A stretch of DNA of 64,000 bases, taken from NCBI RefSeq assembly GCF_012910905.1, contig NZ_WTVN01000022.1, forward strand, positions 1 through 64,000, given 5' to 3'. Shown in pieces: positions 1-8,435 of the stretch. Both the position numbers and the translations under genes were made by a program. Below the pieces are notes generated by a model that saw only the letters and a program-made list of their open reading frames with translations, was not told the origin of the DNA and searched no databases. Each line of letters begins with the position of its first letter. The stretch's first letter is position 1. Origin of the DNA: Aromatoleum toluvorans (GTDB lineage Bacteria > Pseudomonadota > Gammaproteobacteria > Burkholderiales > Rhodocyclaceae).

Positions 1-45
1 GCCCCCGACCGCGAGCACCACCCCGGCCAAAAGCACTTTTCTCAC
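1..45 (-). CDS. Partial CDS: N-terminus of a probable exported protein
   Basis: Only the first 15 codons are inside the window. Read on the minus strand from a GTG at 45 they give MRKVLLAGVVLAVGG, a basic residue pair followed by a hydrophobic stretch, as in a Sec signal peptide or lipoprotein signal. The upstream GGCAGGTGG could be a weak ribosome binding site. It diverges from the T6SS genes, so a T6SS accessory lipoprotein such as TssJ is possible, but nothing in the visible part shows this. The start and the gene itself are uncertain. Confidence 0.35.
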   Translation of the reverse strand, partial: MRKVLLAGVVLAVGG

Positions 46-274
46 CCACCTGCCGCCCGCAACCCCTCTGCCACCTCCCGACAGTTCATCGAGGATCGGG
101 AAGTCGCACACGTCACCTCGATGCGGGGCTGATGCGAAGAGGCTCGGCACACGGGAAGGGGCGGTCGCAGACACGGGCGATGAAGAACACATATTGGCAG
201 ACAATACACATGGAATATTCATATACAATACTCGATTCTAACGACAACAGCATTTGCTGCCCACCGACGGAACC
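46..274. promoter_or_regulatory. Divergent intergenic region with AT-rich promoter-like patch
   Basis: This gap separates the minus-strand partial gene from the plus-strand M15 peptidase gene. Most of it is GC-rich, but about 185-245 is strikingly AT-rich for this genome and contains TTGGCA at 194-199 followed by several TATAAT-like hexamers (TATTCA at 216, TATACA at 222, TACAAT at 224). The exact -35/-10 pairing cannot be fixed by eye. It is the natural place for the promoter of the 275-8420 T6SS gene run. Confidence 0.35.
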
Positions 275-1117
275 GTGATTTCGCCAGCCTTTCTCGTCGC
301 GCCCATCGCTTACTTCCTTCTTGTTTGCCTCGGCCTGGCATTCGCACGGCATTCCGCTATCACTGCGGGCACGCGGCGAGCACGTCGATTTGCCACCGCG
401 TTGCGTCGCAGTCTCGGCGTCGCCACGCGATCTGTTCGTCTCGGCTGGCATCACCTGCGCGACCATCGCAGGCGCACGGCCACCCCGCTGATCCCGAACC
501 GAACCGTCGCGATCGCCGGCCTCGCACTGACCGTCCTTCCACCGCTGGCCGTGCTCGCCTTTTCACCGCGCACGCTGTATGAATTTCCGACGGACAACGC
601 CCTGCCTGATCGGCAGATATCGGTGCTTCTCGCGGGCGAACGCCTCACCCCCCCGTCGCCCCTGCCTCCCGCGGTGTTCGCTACAGCGGAAGTCGAAATG
701 CTCATTCCGTACGCCGGGACCGCCAGCAGAGACTGGAATCTGCTCGACGATCAGTTCCGGCAGCAACTTCTCACCGTGTTCAAGGTGCTGAAGGAGAGCT
801 ACGGCTATGAGGCGGTGTTGCTCGAAGGCTACCGCAGCCCGGAGCGGCAGGCCGAACTGGTCCTGCGCGGTCCTTCGGTGACCCAGGCAGGTCCGAACAT
901 GAGCTACCACCAGCACGGCCTTGCAGCAGACGTCGCCTTCCTGCGCGACGGCAATCTCGTGATATCCGAGCACGATCCGTGGGCGATGCAAGGCTACAGG
1001 CTGTACGGCGCCCTTGCCGAGGCTGCCGGACTGACCTGGGGCGGGCGCTGGAAGATGATGGACTTCGGTCACGTCGAACTGCGGCGGCGCGGGATCCTTC
1101 CCGACCGGCACTCCTGA
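275..1117 (+). CDS. Membrane-anchored M15-family peptidoglycan peptidase, T6SS-associated (TagX-like)
   Basis: Predicted zinc-dependent D,D-carboxypeptidase or L,D-endopeptidase acting on the cell wall. The 280-residue protein has two hydrophobic N-terminal segments (about residues 3-24 and 77-96) and a C-terminal M15/VanY-like domain with S-x-H-x-x-G-x-A-x-D at about 210-219 and GHVEL at about 265-269, giving the expected H212, D219, H266 zinc set. The first stop-free codon in frame is TTG 254; GTG 275 is preferred because the membrane segment follows directly. A PAAR gene lies 57 nt downstream and tssM further on, so the likely job is local opening of peptidoglycan for T6SS assembly, as described for TagX of Acinetobacter. 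A lytic effector is the alternative; no immunity gene is evident. Confidence 0.8.
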   Translation: MISPAFLVAPIAYFLLVCLGLAFARHSAITAGTRRARRFATALRRSLGVATRSVRLGWHHLRDHRRRTATPLIPNRTVAIAGLALTVLPPLAVLAFSPRTLYEFPTDNALPDRQISVLLAGERLTPPSPLPPAVFATAEVEMLIPYAGTASRDWNLLDDQFRQQLLTVFKVLKESYGYEAVLLEGYRSPERQAELVLRGPSVTQAGPNMSYHQHGLAADVAFLRDGNLVISEHDPWAMQGYRLYGALAEAAGLTWGGRWKMMDFGHVELRRRGILPDRHS

Positions 1118-1174
1118 AACTCGCAGCCCGGGTCTGCGAAAAGTCATCCACCCTCTGCTTGGAAACCACGTCTC

Positions 1175-1441
1175 ATGACACGTCCATTCATCCTGATCGG
1201 GGATCGGACCGATCACGGCGGTACGGTGATCGGGGCATCGCTCAGTAGCGACTGCAACGGCAAAGGCATCGCGCGCGTCGGCGACAAAGTCACCTGCCCG
1301 CAGAAAGGGCATGGCCGTGTAACGGTGATCGCGACGGGGGATCCCACCACGATCATCGACGGCCGCCCGGCCGCGCGTCATGGCGACCGGACCGCCTGTG
1401 GCGCGATCCTGATTGCGTCCCAGGCACTTACGGTCGACTGA
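1175..1441 (+). CDS. PAAR-domain T6SS spike-tip protein
   Basis: An 88-residue protein that is essentially one PAAR domain: it opens with a short beta segment (FILIGDRTDHGGTVIGAS), continues through the G-D-x-V/x-C-P-x-K-G-H-G pattern near residues 34-47, and ends with the D-G-R-P-A-A-R-H-G-D-R-T-A-C-G repeat typical of the family. PAAR proteins cap the VgrG trimer and sharpen the secretion needle. There is no C-terminal toxin extension, so this looks like a structural tip rather than a specialised effector. It is preceded by a weak GGAAA ribosome binding site and followed 20 nt later by the ketosynthase-like gene, in one apparent operon. Confidence 0.88.
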   Translation: MTRPFILIGDRTDHGGTVIGASLSSDCNGKGIARVGDKVTCPQKGHGRVTVIATGDPTTIIDGRPAARHGDRTACGAILIASQALTVD

Positions 1442-1461
1442 GACCTCCCCTCCAGCCATCC

Positions 1462-2874
1462 ATGTTCTCGATCACCTTCAGGTCTGCACTCCTCGCATTC
1501 CTTGCCGCAATGCTCGTCTGGGCGCTGGTTCTCGGATGGTGGCAGGCAGGCGGCTACCAACCCGGCGCGGCTGACCTGGTCACACACCTCATCGTCCTTC
1601 CGGCATCGCTTCTCGCCGGGTTCCGGCTCCTGTATTCATTCATCGAACACCTCCGCGCGCCGGGAGTCGACGCGGCGAGTTCCGGAGCACTCGGAGCGAC
1701 CACGCTCATGGATTCGCCCCCTTTGCCGGCGGATCGCGACGAACGCAGTTCCCGTGTTCACCTGATCGGCCACGCGCTCCTGAGCGCGCATGGAACGGAC
1801 GCCGCACAGGTGGCCGAAGCGAGCCGGCAAGGATGCGCGCCCGTGCTCGACGACGAACTCCGCGACGTAAACGGCTTCCCGGTCTTCGCAGCACGCGTGC
1901 CTTCGCTTCCGATAGATGAAGTCACGGAACAGCTGAATGGCCTCGGCGCGGCGGCGATGACCCCAGCGCTCGACGACGAGGACCTGCGCACCCTGGCCAT
2001 GCTGCACATGACGCTTCCCCTGGCGCTCGATGAAATTGCCGAAATGGTTGTGCGCGAGCCCCGGGCACTCCGGTCCGTAATCTGGTTGACAAGCCGTGCC
2101 TGGCCCGACGCACGCCGAACGCGGCTTACGGAGTGGTTACGGCGCGAGCATCTCGCCCCCCGTGGCGTCGAAGCCGTCAGCGTTGAAGTTCGCTGCGTCC
2201 GGGACGACGCGCAGGCGTTCGAAGCCATCGACCAGTTGATCGCCGACCTGAACCGCCAGACGACACCGGCCATCGTTCTCGTGATGGGCGCGGTGTCCCA
2301 CGTGGGCGAAGGGACCGTCGCGCAATGGCAGGCCGAGTCTCGCCTGTTCATGGCCAACATGCAGGAGGGCTTGATTCCCGGAGAGGCCGCCGCGGTCATG
2401 CTGCTCGCGAATGCCGCGGGCGCCGCGCTTACCCCGGGCCGGCCCGCAGCACTGATGTCGCGGGCCGCATCGGGCCGTTCCGAGCATTCTGCGCACGCGG
2501 CGGCCAGCCGGGCACTCGTGGGAAGCTGCATCGACGCAGCGCTGGCGGGCGCCGGCCTGAATGCATCCGACATCGCGAACGTGTTCGCCGACGCGGACCA
2601 CCGCGCCGGCATAGCAAGGCAACTCCTCCCGACGCTTGTGGAACGATTTCCGGCACTCGAGCCGTTTGTCGACACCTTGACACTCGGTACGGCCACGGGA
2701 TTCGCATCGCCAATCGGCGGGCTCGTTGCCTTGCTGTGTGCCGTCGATGCCGTCAGCACTTCGAATGGTGCCGCACTGTGCCTCACCTGCCAGTCCCCAC
2801 TTGCCAGCGCGGCGATGATCGTCCACGCCGGCGGCTCCCCCTCTGTCTCTGCAAACGCTCACCCCAACGCCTGA
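1462..2874 (+). CDS. Membrane-anchored thiolase/ketosynthase-like protein in T6SS cluster, function unknown
   Basis: A 470-residue protein. Residues 7-27 and about 42-60 are hydrophobic and look like membrane segments. Residues about 98-455 resemble a beta-ketoacyl synthase fold: RVHLIGHALLSAHG (98-111) like the ketosynthase N-terminal strand, a G-x-x-x-x-V stretch, GLIPGEAAAVMLL (303-315) like the conserved PGEGA loop, and TATGFASPIGGLVALL (410-425) like the G-H-T-x-G-A-A-G segment. The usual catalytic His of that last motif is replaced by Phe, and Cys245 lacks the normal small-residue context, so enzymatic activity is doubtful. It sits 13 nt before tssM. No established T6SS core subunit has this architecture; I do not know its function. 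Confidence 0.6.
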   Translation: MFSITFRSALLAFLAAMLVWALVLGWWQAGGYQPGAADLVTHLIVLPASLLAGFRLLYSFIEHLRAPGVDAASSGALGATTLMDSPPLPADRDERSSRVHLIGHALLSAHGTDAAQVAEASRQGCAPVLDDELRDVNGFPVFAARVPSLPIDEVTEQLNGLGAAAMTPALDDEDLRTLAMLHMTLPLALDEIAEMVVREPRALRSVIWLTSRAWPDARRTRLTEWLRREHLAPRGVEAVSVEVRCVRDDAQAFEAIDQLIADLNRQTTPAIVLVMGAVSHVGEGTVAQWQAESRLFMANMQEGLIPGEAAAVMLLANAAGAALTPGRPAALMSRAASGRSEHSAHAAASRALVGSCIDAALAGAGLNASDIANVFADADHRAGIARQLLPTLVERFPALEPFVDTLTLGTATGFASPIGGLVALLCAVDAVSTSNGAALCLTCQSPLASAAMIVHAGGSPSVSANAHPNA

Positions 2875-2887
2875 CGGCACTTGAACG

Positions 2888-5800
2888 ATGTCTGCACTCC
2901 GAACCTTCCTGACCGACTCACGCACCCTCTCCTTCCTCGGAATCCTGGCGCTGTCGGCCTTCCTCATGCTCGGCGCCCGGACGCTGGAACTCGCGTTGTC
3001 ATGGGCTGCGATCGCCTCTTTCGCCTTGCTCGTGATCTGGATCGCCATCTGGGCATGGCGCAGGCACCTGACCGGGCGGGCCGCTGCGGCGCTCGAACGC
3101 TTGCTCGATCCACGCACGGCAGCAGGCGAAAGCTGTGCGCAAGCGGAGATCGAGACCCTGCACAAGCGCATGAAGGACGCCATCCGGACGATCAAGACAT
3201 CCAAGCTGGGACAGCTCTCGGGACGAACCGCCCTGTATGAGTTGCCCTGGTACATCACGATCGGCAATCCTGCCGCAGGAAAGAGCACGGCGGTGGTGAA
3301 CTCGGGCCTGACCTTCCCGTTCGGCGACACGGGCGGCAGCGTCGTACAGGGGCTTGGCGGCACACGCAACTGCGACTGGTTCTTCACCACGGAGGGCATC
3401 CTCCTCGACACGGCGGGCCGTTACTCGGTGGAAGAAGAGGACCGCGGGGAATGGCTCGGCTTTCTCGACCTGCTGAGGAAGAATCGTCCGCTTGCGCCGA
3501 TCAACGGCATCATCGTGACCGCGAGCATCGGCGAGCTGCTCGGCAATCCGCCCGCCCATGCCATCGCCCTCGCCAAACACCTGCGTCAGCGGGTCCAGGA
3601 ACTCACCGAGCGGCTGGAAGTGTTCGCGCCGGTATATGTGATGTTCTCGAAGGCGGACCTGATTGCGGGCTTCAGCGATTTCTTTCAGGACCTCGACTGG
3701 AACGAGCGCGACCGCATCTGGGGCGCGACCCTGCCTTACGAGACCGCGGGCGGCAATGACGCGATCACGCTGTTCGAGCGTCACTTCGACGAACTGCATG
3801 AAGGGCTGCGGGAGTTGAGCGTTGCACAGATGTCGGTTGCGCGGGGCGAGCGAATGGCGCCGGGACTGCTTGCCTTCCCGCTCGAGTTCGCCGCGATCAA
3901 GCCGGTGCTGCGCTCCTTCATCGCGACGCTGTTCGAGGACAATCCGTTCCAGTTCAAGCCGATTTTTCGCGGCTTCTACATCACGTCGGCAATCCAGAGC
4001 GGCGAAACACCGAGCAGTTCCAGCGCGCGCGTGGAAACGCGCTTCGGCCTGTCGGGTGAAGGCTCGGCCACGACCCGAATCGCCTCGAACAACGGCTTCT
4101 TCCTGAAGGATCTGTTCTCGAAGGTGATCTTCGCCGACCGGCACCTGGTCCGGCACTATGTCAGCAGACGCAAGCGCCAACTCCAGCATGCCGTTTCGCT
4201 CACCGCTGCGGCACTCCTCGGCCTATCCCTGGCTGGCTGGAGTTGGTCCTATGCGAATAATCGCAGCCTGGTGGAAAACGTAAGAGCCGATCTCGACAAG
4301 CTCGTCCGCATCCAGGAGGGCCGCATTGACCTGCAATCGCGGCTCGAATCACTCGAAGCCCTGCAGGAACGCATCGCACAACTGCAGCACTTCGAATCCT
4401 CCCCCTCCCCCTCCTACTCCCTCGGACTGGGACTTTTTCAGGGCGACGATGTAAAGGCGCGGCTGCTCGACGAGTACTACCGGGGAGTAGCCGCAGTCCT
4501 GCTCGCGCCCGTCAGCGAAAGCCTCGAAGGCTTTCTGACGGCCGTCAATCGCCCCCCCGGCCAACTCACGCCGACCACAAATACCCCGTCTGACTCGCCC
4601 GGCACGTCGGTGGCAGGCGCACACCCGTACAAGGAGGCCTCACCGACAAACGCGCAGGATGCCTACAACGCGCTGAAAACCTACTTGATGCTCAGTAACA
4701 GGGAGCACACGGAAATCGGGCACCTCTCCGATCAGCTCAGCCGTTTCTGGCGCAACTGGCTTGAAGCAAATCGCGGCCCCATGCCGCGAGAACGGATGAT
4801 GCGCAGCGCGGAACGGATCCTGAGCTTCCACCTCCGTCAAGCCAACGATCCCGCCTGGCCCACCATCGCCGGAAAGCTCGCGCTGATCGACGAAACCCGT
4901 GAAACGCTGCGCCACGTCGTGCGCGGCACGCCTGCAATCGAACGGGTCTATGCGGACATCAAGGCAAGGGCTTCCACGCGTTTTCCACCGGTGACGGTGG
5001 CGCACCTCCTGACGCAGGGTGATTCGAATCTGGTTGCCGGCAGCCATGTGATCTCGGGCGCGTTCACAGCCGAAGCCTGGCGCGACTACGTTGAGGCCGC
5101 CATCAAGGAAGCGGCCACGGGCGAACTGCAGAGTACCGACTGGGTGCTCGACACCAGCGCGAAGGATGATCTGTCACTCGTCGGTAGCCCGGAACAGATC
5201 CAGAAGACGCTCGTCGCGCTGTACAAGAAGGAATACGCCAACGAATGGCGGCGTTTCGCGCTGGGCATCAGCGTCAGCGGTTTCGACGACTTCCCCGCCG
5301 CAGTGGCAGCCATGAATCGCCTTGGCGATACGTCGTCCTCGCCCCTCGGCCGGCTCCTGCGCACACTGCATGAACAGACGGCATGGGACAACCCCATGAT
5401 GAACCCCGCCATCGCCGAGCGCGCGCAGAGAGGCTTCATCGAGTGGTTCAAACACTCCATCTTGCGGATGTCGCCGGCGCCGGTCGCACTGGATGTGAAT
5501 CTGAGCGCAGCCAGGACCGACGGCCCGACGGGCACCATCGGCCGCGAATTCGCGGGCGTCGGGCGCCTGCTGGCACGCAGGGACGGCGGAGACCCCATCC
5601 TCGACCTCTACCTGCGCCAGTTGTCCGGGCTGCGCACGCGGCTGAATCTCCTGGCAAATCAGGGCGACCCGGGGCCGGGCTCGATCAGGCTCATGGCCGA
5701 AACCATCGAGGGAGGCAAGTCCGAACTGGCCGACACCCTGCGCTTCGTTGACGAGCAGATGCTCACCGGCATGCCCGACGACCAGCGCGACATGCTCCGC

Positions 5801-6667
5801 CCGCTGCTCGTCCGCCCGCTGCTCCAGACCTTTGCCGCGCTCCTGCCTCCGGCCGAGCGGGAACTCAACAAGATCTGGGTGGCAAACGTGCATGAACCGT
5901 TCGGCCGCAAGCTTGCCCGCAAGTATCCGTTCGACGGCACCTCCAGTCTGGAAGCCACACCGGGCGAGATCGGGCAGTTCTTTGGTCCCGACGGAGCGAT
6001 CTCGCGTTTCGCCTCGACAAGCATCGGCGCTCTGATCGTCCGGCGTGGGGACTATATCGAGCCGCGAACCTGGGGCGATCTGGGTATCCGCCTGCGTCCC
6101 GAATTCGTCTCCGCGTTCCCGGGATGGGTCGCGCCCCTGGACGGCGGCGGCGCCGTACAGGGGGCTGCGCCGGCACAGACGAGCTTCCGGCTGCTGCCGC
6201 TTCCCGCACCGGGCACGACCGAATACACGATCGAAATCGACGGCCAGAAGCTGCGCTACCGCAACGGTACCGCCCAGTGGGCGACCTTCGTCTGGCCGAA
6301 TCCCGCAGGGACTCCGGGAGCACACATCGTCGCGACGACCTTCGATGGACAGGAACTCGAAGTCGCAAGCTTCAGTGGGCGCTTCGGGCTCGAAAAGCTC
6401 ATCAATTCGGCCGCACGCACCCGGAATGCAGACGGATCGTTTGATCTTGCCTGGCAAGCAGGCGGGATTTCGATCCCGGTAACGCTCAAGATCGTAAGCA
6501 GTCCGGACATTCAGACGGGCAAGGACCCGGGCCCCAAGGGGTCCCGCAACACCCCCCTCCCGTCCAGCGTGGCCGGCGAGACAAGTGTCGAGGAGCAGGC
6601 GAAGTCCGGCACAGGCAATCCGACTGCAGTCGCGGCGACGAACTCCGAGCGGGGAGCGCAACCGTGA
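2888..6667 (+). CDS. tssM: T6SS inner-membrane complex subunit TssM (IcmF family)
   Basis: A 1259-residue protein of normal TssM length. TssM spans the envelope with TssL and TssJ and forms the channel base for the tail. Two N-terminal membrane helices lie at about 13-30 and 38-56, followed by a GTPase-like domain with Walker A GNPAAGKST (126-134) and LLDTAGR (172-178). A third helix at about 430-450 precedes the long periplasmic part, and the beta-rich C-terminal region should contact the TssJ lipoprotein. Residues 505-515 form a Ser-Pro-rich linker encoded by a pyrimidine-rich stretch. The Walker A motif is intact, unlike in some homologues. The stop overlaps the tagF start by four bases (GTGA), indicating translational coupling. 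Confidence 0.95.
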   Translation: MSALRTFLTDSRTLSFLGILALSAFLMLGARTLELALSWAAIASFALLVIWIAIWAWRRHLTGRAAAALERLLDPRTAAGESCAQAEIETLHKRMKDAIRTIKTSKLGQLSGRTALYELPWYITIGNPAAGKSTAVVNSGLTFPFGDTGGSVVQGLGGTRNCDWFFTTEGILLDTAGRYSVEEEDRGEWLGFLDLLRKNRPLAPINGIIVTASIGELLGNPPAHAIALAKHLRQRVQELTERLEVFAPVYVMFSKADLIAGFSDFFQDLDWNERDRIWGATLPYETAGGNDAITLFERHFDELHEGLRELSVAQMSVARGERMAPGLLAFPLEFAAIKPVLRSFIATLFEDNPFQFKPIFRGFYITSAIQSGETPSSSSARVETRFGLSGEGSATTRIASNNGFFLKDLFSKVIFADRHLVRHYVSRRKRQLQHAVSLTAAALLGLSLAGWSWSYANNRSLVENVRADLDKLVRIQEGRIDLQSRLESLEALQERIAQLQHFESSPSPSYSLGLGLFQGDDVKARLLDEYYRGVAAVLLAPVSESLEGFLTAVNRPPGQLTPTTNTPSDSPGTSVAGAHPYKEASPTNAQDAYNALKTYLMLSNREHTEIGHLSDQLSRFWRNWLEANRGPMPRERMMRSAERILSFHLRQANDPAWPTIAGKLALIDETRETLRHVVRGTPAIERVYADIKARASTRFPPVTVAHLLTQGDSNLVAGSHVISGAFTAEAWRDYVEAAIKEAATGELQSTDWVLDTSAKDDLSLVGSPEQIQKTLVALYKKEYANEWRRFALGISVSGFDDFPAAVAAMNRLGDTSSSPLGRLLRTLHEQTAWDNPMMNPAIAERAQRGFIEWFKHSILRMSPAPVALDVNLSAARTDGPTGTIGREFAGVGRLLARRDGGDPILDLYLRQLSGLRTRLNLLANQGDPGPGSIRLMAETIEGGKSELADTLRFVDEQMLTGMPDDQRDMLRPLLVRPLLQTFAALLPPAERELNKIWVANVHEPFGRKLARKYPFDGTSSLEATPGEIGQFFGPDGAISRFASTSIGALIVRRGDYIEPRTWGDLGIRLRPEFVSAFPGWVAPLDGGGAVQGAAPAQTSFRLLPLPAPGTTEYTIEIDGQKLRYRNGTAQWATFVWPNPAGTPGAHIVATTFDGQELEVASFSGRFGLEKLINSAARTRNADGSFDLAWQAGGISIPVTLKIVSSPDIQTGKDPGPKGSRNTPLPSSVAGETSVEEQAKSGTGNPTAVAATNSERGAQP

Positions 6668-7641
6668 CTGGCACCGGCAACACCGGCTTTTTCGGCAAGC
6701 TGCCCGCCCGCGGGGATTTCATCAAGGGCGGAGGAACTACCCAGTTGATCGCGATGCTCGATCGCTGGATCTCGGAGAGCATGAACCTCTTGTCCACGGA
6801 TCCGCGGTGGCGCATTCAGTACGACAGCATGAGCCCCGTCCACTTCGCCTTCGTCGGGCCGCACAGCCGTCTCGCCGTCGTCGGCCACCTGCAGCCCAGC
6901 CACGACGCCTCGTCGCGACGTTTTCCGTTTCTCGTCGCCTCGACCATCGAGTGCGATCCGGAACGGTCGCGCAGGGGGCCCGAAGCCTTCACAGCCTTAT
7001 GGGAGAAATTCGCGCATCTGGTCGGGCTTGCGCGAACGGCCGACGAACCGGCCTCCGTGCTGCAGGCCCTTGCCGACATCGATCACGGGCAGATGCTGGC
7101 GCAAATGCTGCAACAGCCCCCTGAACATGCGGCACCGGACACCGTGACCATCGGAGAGATCGACCACCTCCTCACGCACCGCGGACACACAGGAAGCGCC
7201 CGCCGCATCATCCTGTCCCTCGGGATCATGCTGCAGCCATTGCTCGGTGACAACAGACTCAGGATCGAACGCGGACTTCAACTCCCGTTGCCTGACGATC
7301 CTGTCCGGCGCGACGCGATCGCCCAGATCTGGCTGAATCTGATTTTCGGCTTCCTCAGGAATTCGCAACGCGAGCTTCAGTTGTTGCAAGGGCAGGTCAA
7401 CGGCCGCAACACGCTTGTCGTCGGATTCAACGGCGCATCGCCATGTCCGCTCGTCACCCTTATTTCACCGGGGAGCGCCCCCGACGCACTCGTGAACCTG
7501 GAAGACCCCGAGTGGGTCGATGCACATCCCGCCCTGTCCGACGACTATGGCATTGCCAAGCTTTCGAGCTATCTGTCGCAATCGGACACGACCTTGGCGA
7601 CTGCGCTGGCGACCTTCCGGGAAGTCTTTTTCGGAGAATGA
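6664..7641 (+). CDS. tagF: T6SS-associated protein TagF (ImpM/DUF2094 family)
   Basis: A 325-residue protein starting with GTG inside the end of tssM. The N-terminus carries the family signature GFFGKLPARGDFIKGG (7-22), followed by the DRWISESM-like segment. In Pseudomonas, TagF is a post-translational repressor of T6SS, in some strains fused to or acting through the PppA/Fha pathway; no fha or ppkA gene is in view here. The C-terminal ~170 residues are helical and less conserved. The stop TGA shares bases with the ATG of the OmpA-type gene (ATGA), so tssM, tagF and that gene appear to be one translationally coupled block. Confidence 0.9.
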   Translation: MTGTGNTGFFGKLPARGDFIKGGGTTQLIAMLDRWISESMNLLSTDPRWRIQYDSMSPVHFAFVGPHSRLAVVGHLQPSHDASSRRFPFLVASTIECDPERSRRGPEAFTALWEKFAHLVGLARTADEPASVLQALADIDHGQMLAQMLQQPPEHAAPDTVTIGEIDHLLTHRGHTGSARRIILSLGIMLQPLLGDNRLRIERGLQLPLPDDPVRRDAIAQIWLNLIFGFLRNSQRELQLLQGQVNGRNTLVVGFNGASPCPLVTLISPGSAPDALVNLEDPEWVDAHPALSDDYGIAKLSSYLSQSDTTLATALATFREVFFGE

Positions 7642-8420
7642 TCTTGAAGCTCAAATCGAAACTCGCGGCGGGTCTTGTCTGTGCCGCGACAGCGGCAGGC
7701 GCAATGCCACCGGGCGCCCCCGCTGCGGACGGAATGGTCTACGTGACAGGCACAGTGCCCGACGAACGCGCCCGCTCGACCCTCATCGCGCGCCTTCAGG
7801 GCATTTATGGCAAGGACAAGGTTGTCGACCGCCTCGAAACGGGAGGCGTCGTCGCACCACCCGACTGGACGGACCACGTGACGCAAATTCTGGGAGACGG
7901 TATCCGCGAGGTTCGCCAGGGACAACTGGACGTCGACGGAACCCAAGTCACCATCAGTGGCAACGTCGCCAACGAGGCCCGCCGACAGCAGGTCGCAAGC
8001 GCGATCGCCACCGCGCTGAACCCCACCTACACGGTGAACAACGGACTGCGGGCGCCTGCCGGCGCACAGGCCGTGCTCGATCAGACGCTCGCAGACCGGG
8101 TGGTCGAATTCGAGAGCGGATCCGCGATCCTGACCGCGGCCGGCATCACCATTCTCGACCAGATGGCCGCAGCCATCGCCAGACTCGATCGCCCCCGCAT
8201 CGAGATCATCGGTCATACCGACTCGACGGGAAACCGGATGGCAAATGTCGCCTTGAGCCTCGCCCGTGCCGATGCGGTCAAGACCTATCTCGTCGGGACC
8301 GGTATCGCCGCCGCGAGCCTGAATGCCTCCGGCGCCGGCCCCGACCGGCCGATCACATCGAACGAGACGCCCGCCGGGCGGGCGCGCAACCGCCGAATCG
8401 AATTCCGGCTCGTCAACTAG
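7638..8420 (+). CDS. OmpA-family peptidoglycan-binding protein with BON-like repeats, T6SS accessory
   Basis: A 260-residue exported protein. ATG 7638 overlaps the tagF stop and is followed by a signal peptide (KLKSKLAAGLVCAATAAGA). Two beta-alpha-beta segments after it (about 35-75 and 90-130, with V-x-G-x-V and I-S-G-N-V strands) resemble BON repeats. The C-terminal half is an OmpA-like domain: FESGSAILTAAG, IEIIGHTDSTG, LSLARADAVKTYL and ETPAGRARNRRIEF, with the Asp and Arg that bind diaminopimelate. Such proteins anchor the T6SS membrane complex to the wall (TagL/TagN role), which is inferred from position. It lacks the cytoplasmic domain of TssL, so it is not TssL itself. Confidence 0.85.
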   Translation: MILKLKSKLAAGLVCAATAAGAMPPGAPAADGMVYVTGTVPDERARSTLIARLQGIYGKDKVVDRLETGGVVAPPDWTDHVTQILGDGIREVRQGQLDVDGTQVTISGNVANEARRQQVASAIATALNPTYTVNNGLRAPAGAQAVLDQTLADRVVEFESGSAILTAAGITILDQMAAAIARLDRPRIEIIGHTDSTGNRMANVALSLARADAVKTYLVGTGIAAASLNASGAGPDRPITSNETPAGRARNRRIEFRLVN

Positions 8421-8435
8421 GCCGGGCCGGACACG

